The position numbers and the translations under genes were made by a program. The notes beneath the pieces are model-generated. The model was not told the origin of the DNA. It did no database searches and saw nothing but the letters and a program-made list of their open reading frames with translations. 64,000 bases of DNA from Clitopilus passeckerianus (lineage: Eukaryota; Basidiomycota; Agaricomycetes; Agaricales; Entolomataceae). This document shows positions 37,641 through 47,123 of this stretch, piece by piece. Each line of letters starts with the position of its first letter. Position 1 is the first letter of the stretch. The stretch spans positions 329,682-393,681 of the forward strand of contig CALYLX010000067.1 in the NCBI GenBank assembly GCA_944990035.1, given 5' to 3'.

Positions 37641-38317
37641 GGTGAGCGGGGAGAACGACTTCGGCGTCCTAGTTCCGACGACATTGAATATATAAAGTGA
37701 AAAACGATGTCAAGCATCCTGACGACTGGAGCACTTGAAGCATGATAATCAAGGGCAGGAGAAAATGCTGCTCGGTGTTAGGCACTTACCCGGCACCAGT
37801 GGCTGACAAAGGTGATTCAACATCAACTTTGCCAGCCGCAGCCAATGAGGGTAAGCGAAAGAAGGAAACTTGAGTGACATTGGCGTTTTGGTGCTCAACT
37901 TGTCGTGAAAAATTGATCTTTGATGAGTGGGGATTAGGCGCCAGAAAGGGCGGAAAAGACATAGTTCCTCAACATTGTAATGATTTCATTAAAGCTATCC
38001 GTCAGTATTCCACGGTGAGAACTCACAATACTTGGCTTCGTTCGGTATATATCACTATCACCATCGACGGAAGAACAGTTTAAGCAACCAATGAATGCCG
38101 ACCTGAACCATCTCTGTGTTATGACTTGAACTTGGGGCAGAAAACTGTAGTTGGCAAATTATCATTAATTCCACCGCGCCTCCTAGAAATACATCATTCC
38201 GGTTGTTGGCCGGAAACAACCTTTCGACTAGAATACATGCTCAACTACAACCGAATATTGCGAGCCTGAGCCCTATCCCAACCCACAAGCCAGTTTAATC
38301 GGGGTTCAGTGAGCCAA
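37641..38317. other. Intergenic region
   Basis: Promoter side of the seven-helix gene; no supported coding sequence. Confidence 0.55.
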
Positions 38318-38686
38318 CTAGCCATTATGACTGTCCGCAGAGTGTGAATGTGTATGATGATGATCATTGGCATGATGGGTGGGTTCCATGGTGGGCGATT
38401 TCGGCAGGCCGTAAAAGATATCGGGCCTGGGCAGGTGATCGATATTCGTTGTCTTTTGAAGCAAAGATCGAGTTTTGAAAGTGACGACCGTATTTAGGGT
38501 TGCGAAGATGAAGACGAGGGCACAGAGGATGTAGAATAGGGTTACGGTCGTACTTGAGAGCGTCTTGGCTTTTGATTCTGGGATAAAATCCATTTCCGTG
38601 GATTCATCCTCGGCGGAGACCAGCGGCTTCAACTCTGCGTTAGCACCTTGGAAGTCTCCATCGCTTAGAGATGCATAGTTCGACAT
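38318..38686 (-). CDS. Small single-pass membrane protein with LPRPDxxYGLP motif and His-rich tail
   Basis: 122 residues. An acidic cytosolic N-terminus (MSNYASLSDGDFQGANAELK) is followed by one membrane helix (TTVTLFYILCALVFIFATLN, about residues 47-68). Then comes HLPRPDIFYGLP, the motif that follows the anchor in many Agaricomycete But2-type and UstYa-type proteins. Where those relatives continue into a lumenal domain, this one ends in a His-rich tail (HHANDHHHTHSHSADSH). It is therefore either a short family member or a C-terminally lost copy. It heads the accessory block of UstYa-like genes. A metal-binding role for the tail is only a guess. Confidence 0.6.
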   Translation of the reverse strand: MSNYASLSDGDFQGANAELKPLVSAEDESTEMDFIPESKAKTLSSTTVTLFYILCALVFIFATLNTVVTFKTRSLLQKTTNIDHLPRPDIFYGLPKSPTMEPTHHANDHHHTHSHSADSHNG

Positions 38687-39976
38687 TTCTGAGGCAGTAT
38701 GGTGTGAGTACTGAGGTCGTCACTGTCAGTGGTAAGGGCAGGCGACTCACAATTATACTAGCAGATGGAGGTGAGCGTGGAGAAACTGGAGCTCGACCCT
38801 GCTGCCGTCTGTGTCAGTACTCAGGAGCAGTAATCCCATTGCGGAGAGATCCTTACCGAGGGTTCACAGGCTCACACATGGTATGCAGCTCCCTGCAATT
38901 GATGAAAGCTTCGCTGAGTTTGAGGTTACGCGGGGCAACAGTATGATCGATCTCGATTAACGAGAACCAGAGCCTCGGCCTCCGGAAAACCGGTATCTTA
39001 CAGGCCGCCAATGATGGTAACTGGACTCGCAACGTCACGCTAATCCCCAATTCGAAGTCCAAAACGAGCCTGTCAGAGCCCTTATCAATAATAGACAACT
39101 GTCCTGTCGTCTGTCATGAGGGGTAAGTTGCGGAGGAGCATCAAAGCCACCAGAAAGCTCAACAGAATACGGGAGGAGCTAGGATTAGATTGTGATAACA
39201 ACGACAGAGCTCCATGCGATGAGGAAGGCCAAGCTTTGTTCGCAAGCGGCGCATTCCGCAAGTGACTGATAGTGGTCGCAAATACCCACAAAAAGCTCAA
39301 GTTGATCGTGGCCGACTTCTGGATGGCCAACTAGGTCCGGAGTAATCCAATCCCAGTTTTGTCATTTGGTTCTCTCCTCAATTGGCGAAACATTGAGCGG
39401 CAAATGTTACGAATAGAATCGATGAATAGAATACCTAGTGTTGTCAACTACCATGGGCAGAATGTTACGATTGCAAGCAATGGTAGAATGTTCTACGTCG
39501 GAATATGAAGCTTATTTCGCTTCCTGCGGTCCGGCACATGCAATCTCCATATGCTACCATCGCATTTCATGTAGTCAAACTGGGCTTTGCCGCCCACAAA
39601 AGGCATCCGTCTGAGGCCATGTTTCAATCCTCCACGCGATGATTGTACGGCAGAAGTTGCAAACAGAGTCGGATCAGGGAATTGGCCACTCAAGGCGTGC
39701 CTTTTTCTTCGGAGAGTGGTAAGCGCCCAGATCACTAAATATGGTCGGAGTAGATACAATGACGAACCACGGTTCGTATTGACATAACTAGTTCGCCCGA
39801 GACTTAAACCACTCAGCAGCTCCTGAAGTGCGAATCATTTCCATTTATCTTTCTCTGTGGACCTGTCAATCGATCTATTTGCCGCGTGGCGATGTCCACT
39901 CGAACGGATTGAATAAAGCCCACACTTTCTTGGAAACTTTGTTTTCCTCCTGTTCAACAAACGCCCGTGAAAAATC
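38687..39976. other. Intergenic region, 1.3 kb
   Basis: No supported gene. Frames at 39085-39330 (-) and 39493-39759 (-) have no recognisable domain or signal peptide. A TATA-like GAATAAAG at about 39910 could serve the peptide gene at 39977. Confidence 0.5.
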
Positions 39977-40182
39977 ATGCACGCATTCAGGCAGCTAATC
40001 ACCGGGCTCGTTGTTGCGGTCCTTGCAATGAAGGTTGCTCATGCAGCGCCAGGTCAGTTTCCGTTTCGAATTGCCTTCTGGTATGAGCTCAACCCACCGC
40101 GTCACTAGTGGTCGAAACTGTGGATTGCGACGCAGAGGACCTGGAGAGACGTGGAACTGCCAACATTGCACTCTGTCTATGA
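39977..40182 (+). CDS. Putative two-exon secreted peptide with dibasic cleavage site (candidate precursor or truncated small secreted protein)
   Basis: Too short for usual ORF cut-offs. Exon 39977-40052 encodes a convincing signal peptide (MHAFRQLITGLVVAVLAMKV then AHAAP). A 56-base intron (GTCAGT..CACTAG, 40053-40108) joins to an acidic propeptide VVETVDCDAEDLERR and a last segment GTANIALCL, with a TGA at 40180-40182. 49 residues in total. The ERR site before the last nine residues fits Kex2 processing, and five UstYa-like genes lie within 7 kb, so a ribosomal peptide precursor is one reading. Against it, the tail has no Tyr or Phe, the usual UstYa substrates. ANIALC also resembles the first strand of small secreted beta/gamma-crystallin-like proteins, in which case the TGA marks a truncation. 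Coding-like remnants after the stop favour that alternative somewhat. Confidence 0.4.
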
Positions 40183-40624
40183 CCGTTCTATGACCATGGT
40201 ATGTTTCTCAGCTTGGATTGTCCCAGAATGGTACTGAGAACGTATCTCAGGGTCGACCAGTTCTATGGACGTTGAGAGGTGCCGTCCCTAGCACTGTAAG
40301 ATGAAACGTGACAACTCGATCCTGTGCAGCAACTGTGGAGAGCTGGATCTACACGGACAAAATGCTGCATATTATGACCAACATTATTCTTCGAGGGATT
40401 CCTCATTCATAGATGGGGATATTGCTACGGCAGCTGTTCTTTAGAGTCGTTTAACGGAATCGTACAAACATGTATAATTAGCATCATTTCTGGAATCTCC
40501 AGTATATCGCCGTGTGCCTTGCTCAGCAATACCTGGTTCCATACCGTCATGACGAAGGTCCACGTCTAACAGTCGATGTAGCTCAGTACTCACCTCGTTC
40601 TATTCATGACACGATCGTTCGATT
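40183..40624. other. Downstream of the peptide gene: possible decayed exon sequence
   Basis: In frame after the TGA there is PFYDHG and later QFYGR. A plausible intron GTATGT..CTCAG lies at 40200-40251, and a frame near 40335-40440 reads NAAYYDQHYSSRDSSF. These may be remains of the rest of a small secreted protein; no intact gene. Confidence 0.4.
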
Positions 40625-41317
40625 ATGTTGACTATCCCGAAACTACGTTCTGAACGCACATTTCTCCTGGTCGTAACTCTGCTACTCGTCTCACTTGCTA
40701 CGATCGTCTTTCGGGGTCAGATGACGCGACAGAATGTCCTCGCTGACAGAGAAAATTTCAGACTTGGCTCTTCTGAATCACTCGATGATGTTGTGGGTGA
40801 GTACAATCGGCTGGTATTCCGCTGTCGGAGGATTGAACATCGGATTCAAGTCACAAGCCATCCTCTGACCAAGAAATGGCGTATTTCGCCTCTAGAATCT
40901 GTCCACCTGCCTCTGGAGAACACGCACCACTTGGATTTTGTAACACCCCTCGGTGACATGGAATGGAACGCGACTCTCCCCGCGGGCGGAGCCGTCGTCT
41001 ACCTTGGGCCAAATAGGCATGCCTACACTGTAGGGATGTTCCATCGGCTCAGATGTCTAAATATCATCCGCAAGAACCTTGCGGAATTCTACGCGGACGA
41101 TTCTCCCGAAGCCAAGATATCCCAGCCCACGTTGGTTCACCACTGCATGAACTATCTACGCCAAATGGTTCTATGCGATTCCGATGTGACGTTGGAGTCC
41201 ATTCGTTCCGATCGTGGCAATCATTTGACGACATGGGAGGTCACCCACGAATGCAAAGATTGGAGCGTTGTATACGAGGAAGCGGAGAAGAATTGGATGC
41301 TATTCAATGGGGTCTAG
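40625..41317 (+). CDS. UstYa-like protein (DUF3328), variant first motif
   Basis: 230-residue type II membrane protein of the UstYa family, oxidases that modify ribosomal and nonribosomal peptides in the secretory pathway of fungi. An anchor lies at about residues 12-29 (FLLVVTLLLVSLATIVF). The family normally has two motifs, HxxHC and HC-x-x-YLRQ. Here the first reads HRLRC (residues 140-144), so the second His is Arg, while the second motif is intact (HHCMNYLRQ, 172-180). The C-terminal HECKDW (208-213) is also kept. Single-exon as read. A possible 54-base in-frame intron near 40799 lacks a good acceptor. It converges with the next UstYa-like gene. Activity is doubtful because of the motif change. 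Confidence 0.85.
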   Translation: MLTIPKLRSERTFLLVVTLLLVSLATIVFRGQMTRQNVLADRENFRLGSSESLDDVVGEYNRLVFRCRRIEHRIQVTSHPLTKKWRISPLESVHLPLENTHHLDFVTPLGDMEWNATLPAGGAVVYLGPNRHAYTVGMFHRLRCLNIIRKNLAEFYADDSPEAKISQPTLVHHCMNYLRQMVLCDSDVTLESIRSDRGNHLTTWEVTHECKDWSVVYEEAEKNWMLFNGV

Positions 41318-41427
41318 TGAATGTCATGTAGTGTTGGCGCCATATTGCGATTGCATTAAGTGTACTTTTAGTTACTTCTCGACCGATATGGTCATGCTTC
41401 GTATTCAAAGATGACAATCCACGAGGT

Positions 41428-42061
41428 CTATCCTAGTGCATCTGCTTTCTGCGAGTTGTTCTCCCATTGAATTCTGTATCCATTCATCACCTGATAGACC
41501 TTCTCCCAATCCTTACAGACATAACCGGCCGCCGTCCTATCTGTCTCGAAGTTTCTTTCTTCGAAATTTCCCGGCTCCAACGTAAGATCCGCCGAGCAGA
41601 GAGCAGATTGTCTGAGATAGTTTAGGCAGTGTTGAATGTGTCCTGGATTGGCTATACGCGCTTTACCGAATGCAAGGTTCAGCACTCGCAAGCAATGCAT
41701 CTGGTGGAACATCGAGACCATGAAGAGCCTATTTTCCGGCCCGAGCCTGACATAGCCGAAATCAGAACTTGTTAAGGAGAACCATTCGTCATCAGAGCTC
41801 TGGCCGAGTAGGGGATAGTGGACGGTTTCTTCTGCAATCATGAAAACATCTGGCAGCTCTTTGTGCGGGATGGGGAGCGTTGAAGGAAAGTCATGCCCGC
41901 GATATGCTATCATAGTCCAAAATCATGAGACAAAGTATCAGGAATCATTCAAAGAGACACGAACAGTAGGTTCTCTTTTCCCTGAGAGCCCAGACAATGT
42001 ACAGCAAGCTCAGAAAACTGATTCCAAGCAGGACACAGGAGGTGAGGGGACGTTGACCCAT
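41428..42061 (-). CDS. UstYa-like protein (DUF3328), canonical motifs
   Basis: Two exons. Exon 1 (start 42061) encodes a membrane anchor (MGQRPLTSCVLLGISFLSLL). An intron with a GTTCGT donor and GATAG acceptor joins SYRGHDFPSTLPIPHKE. 191 residues. Motif 1 HQMHC at 100-104, motif 2 HCLNYLRQ at 125-132, and a C-terminal CKDW. All histidines and cysteines of the family are present, so this is a good candidate for an active oxidase. It is divergent from the secreted S33 hydrolase across 396 bases, which suggests joint regulation. In characterised fungal pathways such proteins form peptide side-chain crosslinks or hydroxylations; the substrate here is unknown. Confidence 0.87.
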
Positions 42062-42457
42062 GCTCGAACCGATTCGTGCGGGAGAGCAGTGCAACTGGAT
42101 CCTGGTCTGTTCGTTGTTATCGTATCCCTACCTGTATTATTTTTGCAGCTGCATTCGATACAGACGGAACCCCAGGTATACAATATAGTCAAGAGTCGTC
42201 AAGCCCTTGCCGAGATACGGCGCAGACCGAACGTGAAACCTTGAGCTTGAATCCCCAATGCGGAAGTTTTACCCACGGTTCTGTGATGTCTCCGAATGGA
42301 ATGGACTGTCAACGAACTGTCACAAATTCACGGATCGCCGGTGCAATTGAAACTTTCGTCAGCTCATCTCCTCTTCCTCGTGGTTCGGTTCGAGTGGTTG
42401 AAGGGATTCTCCCCGTTAAAAGGTAAAGAAAGAAGATGTGATACTCTAGACGCCGTC
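42062..42457. promoter_or_regulatory. Divergent promoter between UstYa-like gene and secreted S33 hydrolase
   Basis: 396 bases between start codons on opposite strands. An upstream in-frame extension of the hydrolase frame (from 42296) is possible but would bury the signal peptide, so this stretch is taken as promoter and leader. Confidence 0.5.
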
Positions 42458-43468
42458 ATGCTCGCCTTCAGTCGCCTTCAGTTGATCGTCTCTGCGACCG
42501 CGCTCTTGGTAGCAGCTTCGCCATTTAGCTCACACACAGAGTCGACTATCGCAGAAGGGTTTGCTCCCTTCCCCTATCAGGGAGAAACATACAGCACGTA
42601 CTACAAGGTTATTGGGAACCTGAAATCTCCCTCTCCTCCCGTTGTTGTACTACATGGCGGACCAGGTCTATCTCACGACTATTTGGCCCCGTTTGAGGAC
42701 CTGGCAACGAAGTACAACCGTCCAGTTGTCCTCTATGATCAGCTGGGAAACGCGCGTTCTACTCACCTGGATGATAAGCCACAATCATTCTGGACATTCG
42801 ACCTCTTTACCGGCGAACTCCAAAATCTTCTCTCACACCTTTCCATCGAGCGGTCATTCGACCTCGTGGGCCATTCTTGGGGTGGCATTCTCGCTTCGGA
42901 ATTCGAAGTTCGCAAACAACCCACTGGTTTGAAGCACCTCGTGCTTTCGGACGCTCCTTCTTCCGCAGCTCTTCAGTCGGAATCTCACCTTCAACTCCTG
43001 AAGGCGTTCCCGAAAGATGTGCAGGAAGGGTTCATTGGTGGGATGACCAATCCCACGGCATTCTACAATGCGCTGACCGTTTACTACGGAGTGCACGCGA
43101 TGACCCTGAGGCCTGTGCCAACTGAATACAACTTTACGCTGAGCACAGTCTTTGGACCCCATGGTGATGTCACCGTCGCCAGTGCTCCGTGAGTAATGAG
43201 ATGTCGACTACCCAAGTTCTCCCGCTAATCCGAACTCATGTTTAGGATCCTCCAAGATTGGACCATCGTTGATCGCCTCAGCGCAGTTCACGTCCCAACG
43301 CTGGTCATTAACGGCAAAAAAGATATTGTTCAAGACTTCGTCGTGGCGCCATTTGTTGAGAAGATTTCGAAAGCCAAGTGGGTCAAGTTCCAGGAATCAA
43401 GTCATACTCCTTTCTGGGAGGAACGAACCAAATACTTCGAAGTCTTGGACAAGTTCCTATCGGCGTAA
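42458..43468 (+). CDS. Secreted proline-iminopeptidase-like alpha/beta hydrolase (S33)
   Basis: The start at 42458 gives a signal peptide (MLAFSRLQLIVSATALLVAA). The fold then shows oxyanion-hole HGGPGLSHDY, nucleophile elbow GHSWGG with the catalytic Ser, NGKKD with the acid, and SSHTP with the catalytic His. One intron (about 43190-43244) splits SAPILQDW. S33 enzymes of this group remove N-terminal proline or act as amino-acid amidases and related hydrolases. About 319 residues. Its close paralogue at 48931 lacks the secretory signal. Embedded between UstYa-like genes, it could trim a secreted peptide after dibasic cleavage, but that is an inference from position alone. Confidence 0.88.
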
Positions 43469-43945
43469 TGTGAGGAACCGAGGGCGAGGCAATCTAGAGA
43501 TTTATTTACCATACGACAACTGTACAAGCCATCTGATTATTCACCGACTTTCGCACTAAGCATGACGAAATACCCACTGACAAGTCCGAGGCGCAACATC
43601 CTTCCCAATCGAGAGTCAAGAACGCACCCAATTGGGATAAGCTGTCAACAGGAGCAAAAGGAGAAGATCTATGCCAACGGCTCTTTACACTCTGTGGGGA
43701 AGTGATTGAATGCTCCTAAGCGGTGAACGTAGAAGAACGTTCCATCTGAATGTTGAAGTAGTCTATACTCGTCTCCACGGACACACCCGTTTGGCGACTC
43801 ACGCCAAAGATCCGGCGTTTTCGTATAGTTGCTACATGCATTTGTGACCACATGTGTGCGAACCTGAAGACCAATCAGCCCTCCCAATTGAACTGCTATC
43901 AGGGGCAGGGAGATCACACTCACCCTTTCATTGAACACCATCGTC
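43469..43945. other. Intergenic region with doubtful minus-strand ORF
   Basis: A 92-codon frame from an ATG at 43947 to 43669 (-) encodes a hydrophobic stretch and a Cys-containing tail (ESPNGCVRGDEYRLLQHSDG). Its ATG overlaps, within the same CATG, the ATG of the plus-strand UstYa-like gene, so both cannot have ordinary leaders unless transcripts overlap. No family recognised. Confidence 0.4.
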
Positions 43946-44659
43946 ATGTACACTCGTCGAAGCGACAACGTCTATATCCTACCTGCTAGTGTCGTGCATA
44001 CAGGGCTTGCCGTCCTAGTTCTATCACTGGTAGTCAACTTCGCAGAGACTTGGATCCGATTTGAGAGCCTGAGAGCAGGCACGATCCCAAGTAAGCCTCG
44101 CAAATACCCACACAAGACTCTATTGAACAGGAAAATTCCAGCGCAAAACTTTACTTGGGCCGAGAAGACGCCGAACCAACTTCCCATTGATGTGCGGCGA
44201 GTAGCATTGGAGGTGGTCGACTCGGACCGATATGGGATGAATGCGACCAACGACTGGGCATCCATATTTCCTCGCGGTCTCGGCTTCGTGAAAGGAGGAG
44301 ACGATGGAGAGTTCTACGCCCTATCAATGTATCACCAGCTGCATTGTCTGAACAGCTTCCGCAAGATGTTCAATGGCCATCGGGGTGCCTCAAAGGCAGC
44401 GCACGACGAGGTTCATGTGATTCACTGCTTGACATACCTTCGTCAAATGGTTCTCTGCAATGGGGACACGACCCTCGAACCCGCCTTCACTGCTGTCAAT
44501 ACGGATGGAAGGAAGACCAAGGCAGCCTACGGTGCAGGGGTTACTCATCAGTGTAGAGATTGGACTCAAATACGCGAGTTTGTGGAAGGGAACTACGAAA
44601 ATTGGAAGGAAGAGACAAGTGGGTTCGCCACAACAGAAATCAACGCTATCGCTGGGTGA
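43946..44659 (+). CDS. UstYa-like protein (DUF3328), canonical motifs
   Basis: 237 residues from the first ATG (the frame is open further left but only from a TTG). Anchor SVVHTGLAVLVLSLVVNF is near residues 15-32. Motif 1 YHQLHC ends at about residue 134, motif 2 HCLTYLRQ at about 160-167, and HQCRDW follows near 201-206, all matching the family. A basic region rich in Lys and Pro links anchor and domain. It reads as a single exon; a 40-base GTAAGC..AACAG stretch would break frame and was not removed. It is likely an active secretory-pathway oxidase and shares the block with four relatives. Substrate unknown. Confidence 0.85.
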   Translation: MYTRRSDNVYILPASVVHTGLAVLVLSLVVNFAETWIRFESLRAGTIPSKPRKYPHKTLLNRKIPAQNFTWAEKTPNQLPIDVRRVALEVVDSDRYGMNATNDWASIFPRGLGFVKGGDDGEFYALSMYHQLHCLNSFRKMFNGHRGASKAAHDEVHVIHCLTYLRQMVLCNGDTTLEPAFTAVNTDGRKTKAAYGAGVTHQCRDWTQIREFVEGNYENWKEETSGFATTEINAIAG

Positions 44660-44854
44660 CCGTGTCACGCTTCCACTATCTCCTTTACCACCACATTCGA
44701 TAATGCTATAGACTTATCTCATTGTATATTACGATTGCACGAAATTTGATTCATTTATCCTCCTGCTCCGACTCCTTGAAGGCGTACCAGAGCGAAATAT
44801 ATTGCAGGGGAGAAAGCTGTGAAACAGAATGCTCTAAAACTGCCCCAACATCTA

Positions 44855-45471
44855 TTACGACTCCTTCCTGGGCCAGTTCTTGTAGGCTTCTTCTAGATAC
44901 CCCGCCAGTTGGGACCAATCCTTACACTGGTGAGTGACACCGAACCCCGTCACTGCCTTCACGATGTGGCCCTGCTGGCTAATCTGTTTATGGCTGGCGG
45001 GCTCCAGCGTCAAGTCGAGGTTGCACAGCAGTGTCTGCCTCAGATAGCTAAAACAGAAGTCCAGGTGACGCCGTGAGGGCGCATCCTTTTGTCGGAGGGA
45101 GTTTCGGATATTCCTAAGGCACTCAAGCTGGTGATAGTGCGCAATGAAGTAGTACTCGTCCGACGCGGGTGAATGGTAAAAGCCGTCACCGGCGGGGAAT
45201 ATAGAATCCCAGTCGCTGTCGTTTGCGAAAAGCCCAATCGTGAGGATTTTGTAACGTTTAAGGAAGCTTGGCGAATAGGTACTGGGAAGTTTGCTGTAGA
45301 AACCTGAGGTAAGCCTGCTGCGAAAGTCAATACACGTCTAACGTATTCACATACGATGTCGGAGCTCCTATGCGATGCCGTGAGCCACCCCAAGGTATGG
45401 CTACCCACAGAGAATGCAATTGCAACCAGACAGCATACCACTAACGAAAGTGGTACCTCGACGTATCTCAT
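44855..45471 (-). pseudogene. UstYa-like gene (DUF3328) with apparent frameshift and altered motifs
   Basis: Exon 1 encodes an anchor (VPLSLVVCCLVAIAFSVGSH). After an intron (donor GTATGT) the frame reads ANFPVPIRQASLNVTKSSRL. This aligns with QFPSPIQATVLNATNARR of the neighbour at 46012. The homology then continues in another frame as ANDSDWDSIFPAGDGF, so one extra T in the TTTT run near 45231 best explains the sequence. The motifs have also decayed: HQLEC instead of HQLHC, and DFCFSYLRQ where the neighbour has DHCIIYLRQ. The C-terminal HQCKDW is kept. A splice variant with donor GTGAAT would restore an open frame but lose the homologous segment. Most likely a dying duplicate of the adjacent gene; a non-catalytic paralogue is the alternative. 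Confidence 0.65.
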
Positions 45472-46011
45472 GGTACAAGTAAACCCGGCATCTCCAATTC
45501 ATCAGGACCCTCGTAGGCTGAGGATTCAATATTCCCACTTCGGTCTCGACGAATGGGGAAGAAATAGGCATGGTTCTCGCCTTTTTTAGTTATAACCCCA
45601 TGAAGGACTGACCACCTTATGCAGCCTCAGCCACGCGATGAGGTGCCATGGGTGGTTGGAGGATGTTGAACCCAGAGCAGAAAGATCGTCATCAGAGGCG
45701 CTGATTAGCTCCGTGCATCCCCTTTTCGAGAGAGATTGAGTCGAACTGAACCAGGTTGGCCGCACCCTGAATGTCGAGTTGTAACCTCACTGATAAGCTT
45801 CGTAGTTCATTTGTAGAATAGATGTCCCCTCTTTTAAGCGGCTAACCCTTACTCCTCCAGATGTTCACTTTGACACGAGCCATTTTCGCTTCAATCATGA
45901 CCAGAGGGAATTGCTACCCATGATGACCTGCGCAATTGCATGATAGGGGTGTAGAACCATGACCCGACATTCATCAATCTATGGACAACAGGAAGCACAC
46001 AGGAAAGCTAG
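45472..46011. other. Intergenic region between two UstYa-like genes
   Basis: 540 bases; no gene or short secreted peptide frame recognised on either strand. Confidence 0.55.
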
Positions 46012-46632
46012 CTAGTATGTATCCTTCCACTCGTCGTAATTATGCCCCATGTAGTCCCAAAGCTGCGCCCAGTCTCTGCACTGGTGCTCGACTCCAATAC
46101 CCGTCACCACGCGCGTACCATTAGCGACGTATTCCGGCGGTTCCATCGTCAGATCCAGGTTACACATTAGCATCTGCCGCAAATATATTATACAGTGGTC
46201 GACGTGACCGTAGTCCGACTTGGTGAGGTTCGGTAAGAGCAGAGTGTACTCGCGCAGGGACCGCAGGCAGTGCAGTTGATGGTAGTGCGAGACGAGGAAG
46301 TGGGCTTCATGTTGTGGATGGTAAATGAAGCCGTCGCCCGGAGGAAGCAGTGAATCCCAGTCTGAGTCGTTTGAGTGCACCCAGAAGCGTCGGGCGTTGG
46401 TGGCATTGAGTACAGTAGCCTGGATCGGGCTGGGGAATTGGGGATGGGTGAGGTTCACATGTTTCCCTGCGGCCGGTACGACGTGAGATCATGAGTCCAC
46501 CAGACATCGACCCTTCAGCTCACCTGTCGCCCTGAGAAGAATGGTCGTATCAAGCACATGCAAAGCTGCCGTCCAAGCCAGCGCAGCTGCAGTAAGAATA
46601 GCCAGAGGAAGCGGGATGGAAACGTTCGTCAT
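46012..46632 (-). CDS. UstYa-like protein (DUF3328), canonical motifs
   Basis: Two exons joined by GTGAGC..CCGCAG. The start at 46632 gives an anchor (IPLPLAILTAAALAWTAALH). 187 residues. SNDSDWDSLLPPGDGF leads into YHQLHC (98-103), then HCIIYLRQ (127-134) and HQCRDW (164-169). All motif residues are present. It is the closest relative in the window of the decayed copy at 44855, and the two are tandem on the same strand. Probably active in the ER/Golgi lumen on a peptide substrate, by analogy with UstYa. Confidence 0.87.
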
Positions 46633-47123
46633 GATCGTGGTACTTAGTCCAACTCCATCTTTGAAGGTGTTGCAGCGCCGATGTGGGCGTCAAGAAGCAA
46701 GAGAAGACCGTCGGCTGAGAGTCAAGGGTCTACGTCCGAGTTGATGGTAAGGATCCAGTTGACTCGGATCTCCAGACCCTTGCAGTAATTCTGGACGGAG
46801 ATACTGTCGAGCTGCTGACCCTGGGTTCAGAATTGGTGAACTCGGGGCCCAGTGAGAAAAGGATAGGGAAAATGTAATTATTTTGACTTTTTGCACATGC
46901 GCGAGGATTCCACCACTCCAAACCAGCCGACGACGGTGGCGTATCAAGGAGGAGGCGTTCAAAGGGTTCATTCATTGCTTGGATTAGCCATTATCTGATA
47001 GTATCTCGTCATAGATAACAAGGGAACTTGAATATGATGCACGTTCGTATTGGGGACTCGGAACTTGAGGATAGGGGCGAACGCTCTGATTCTTGTTCAA
47101 TGGTGCAACTAAAGGATATATTA
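46633..47123. other. Intergenic region
   Basis: Promoter side of the UstYa-like gene and 3' flank of the But2-type gene; no supported gene. Confidence 0.55.

Noticed and set aside
39977..40182. Peptide gene as a mating pheromone precursor
   Set aside because: Mushroom pheromone precursors end in a CaaX box and lack a signal peptide; this frame has a clear signal peptide and ends in ALCL with only one residue after the Cys.
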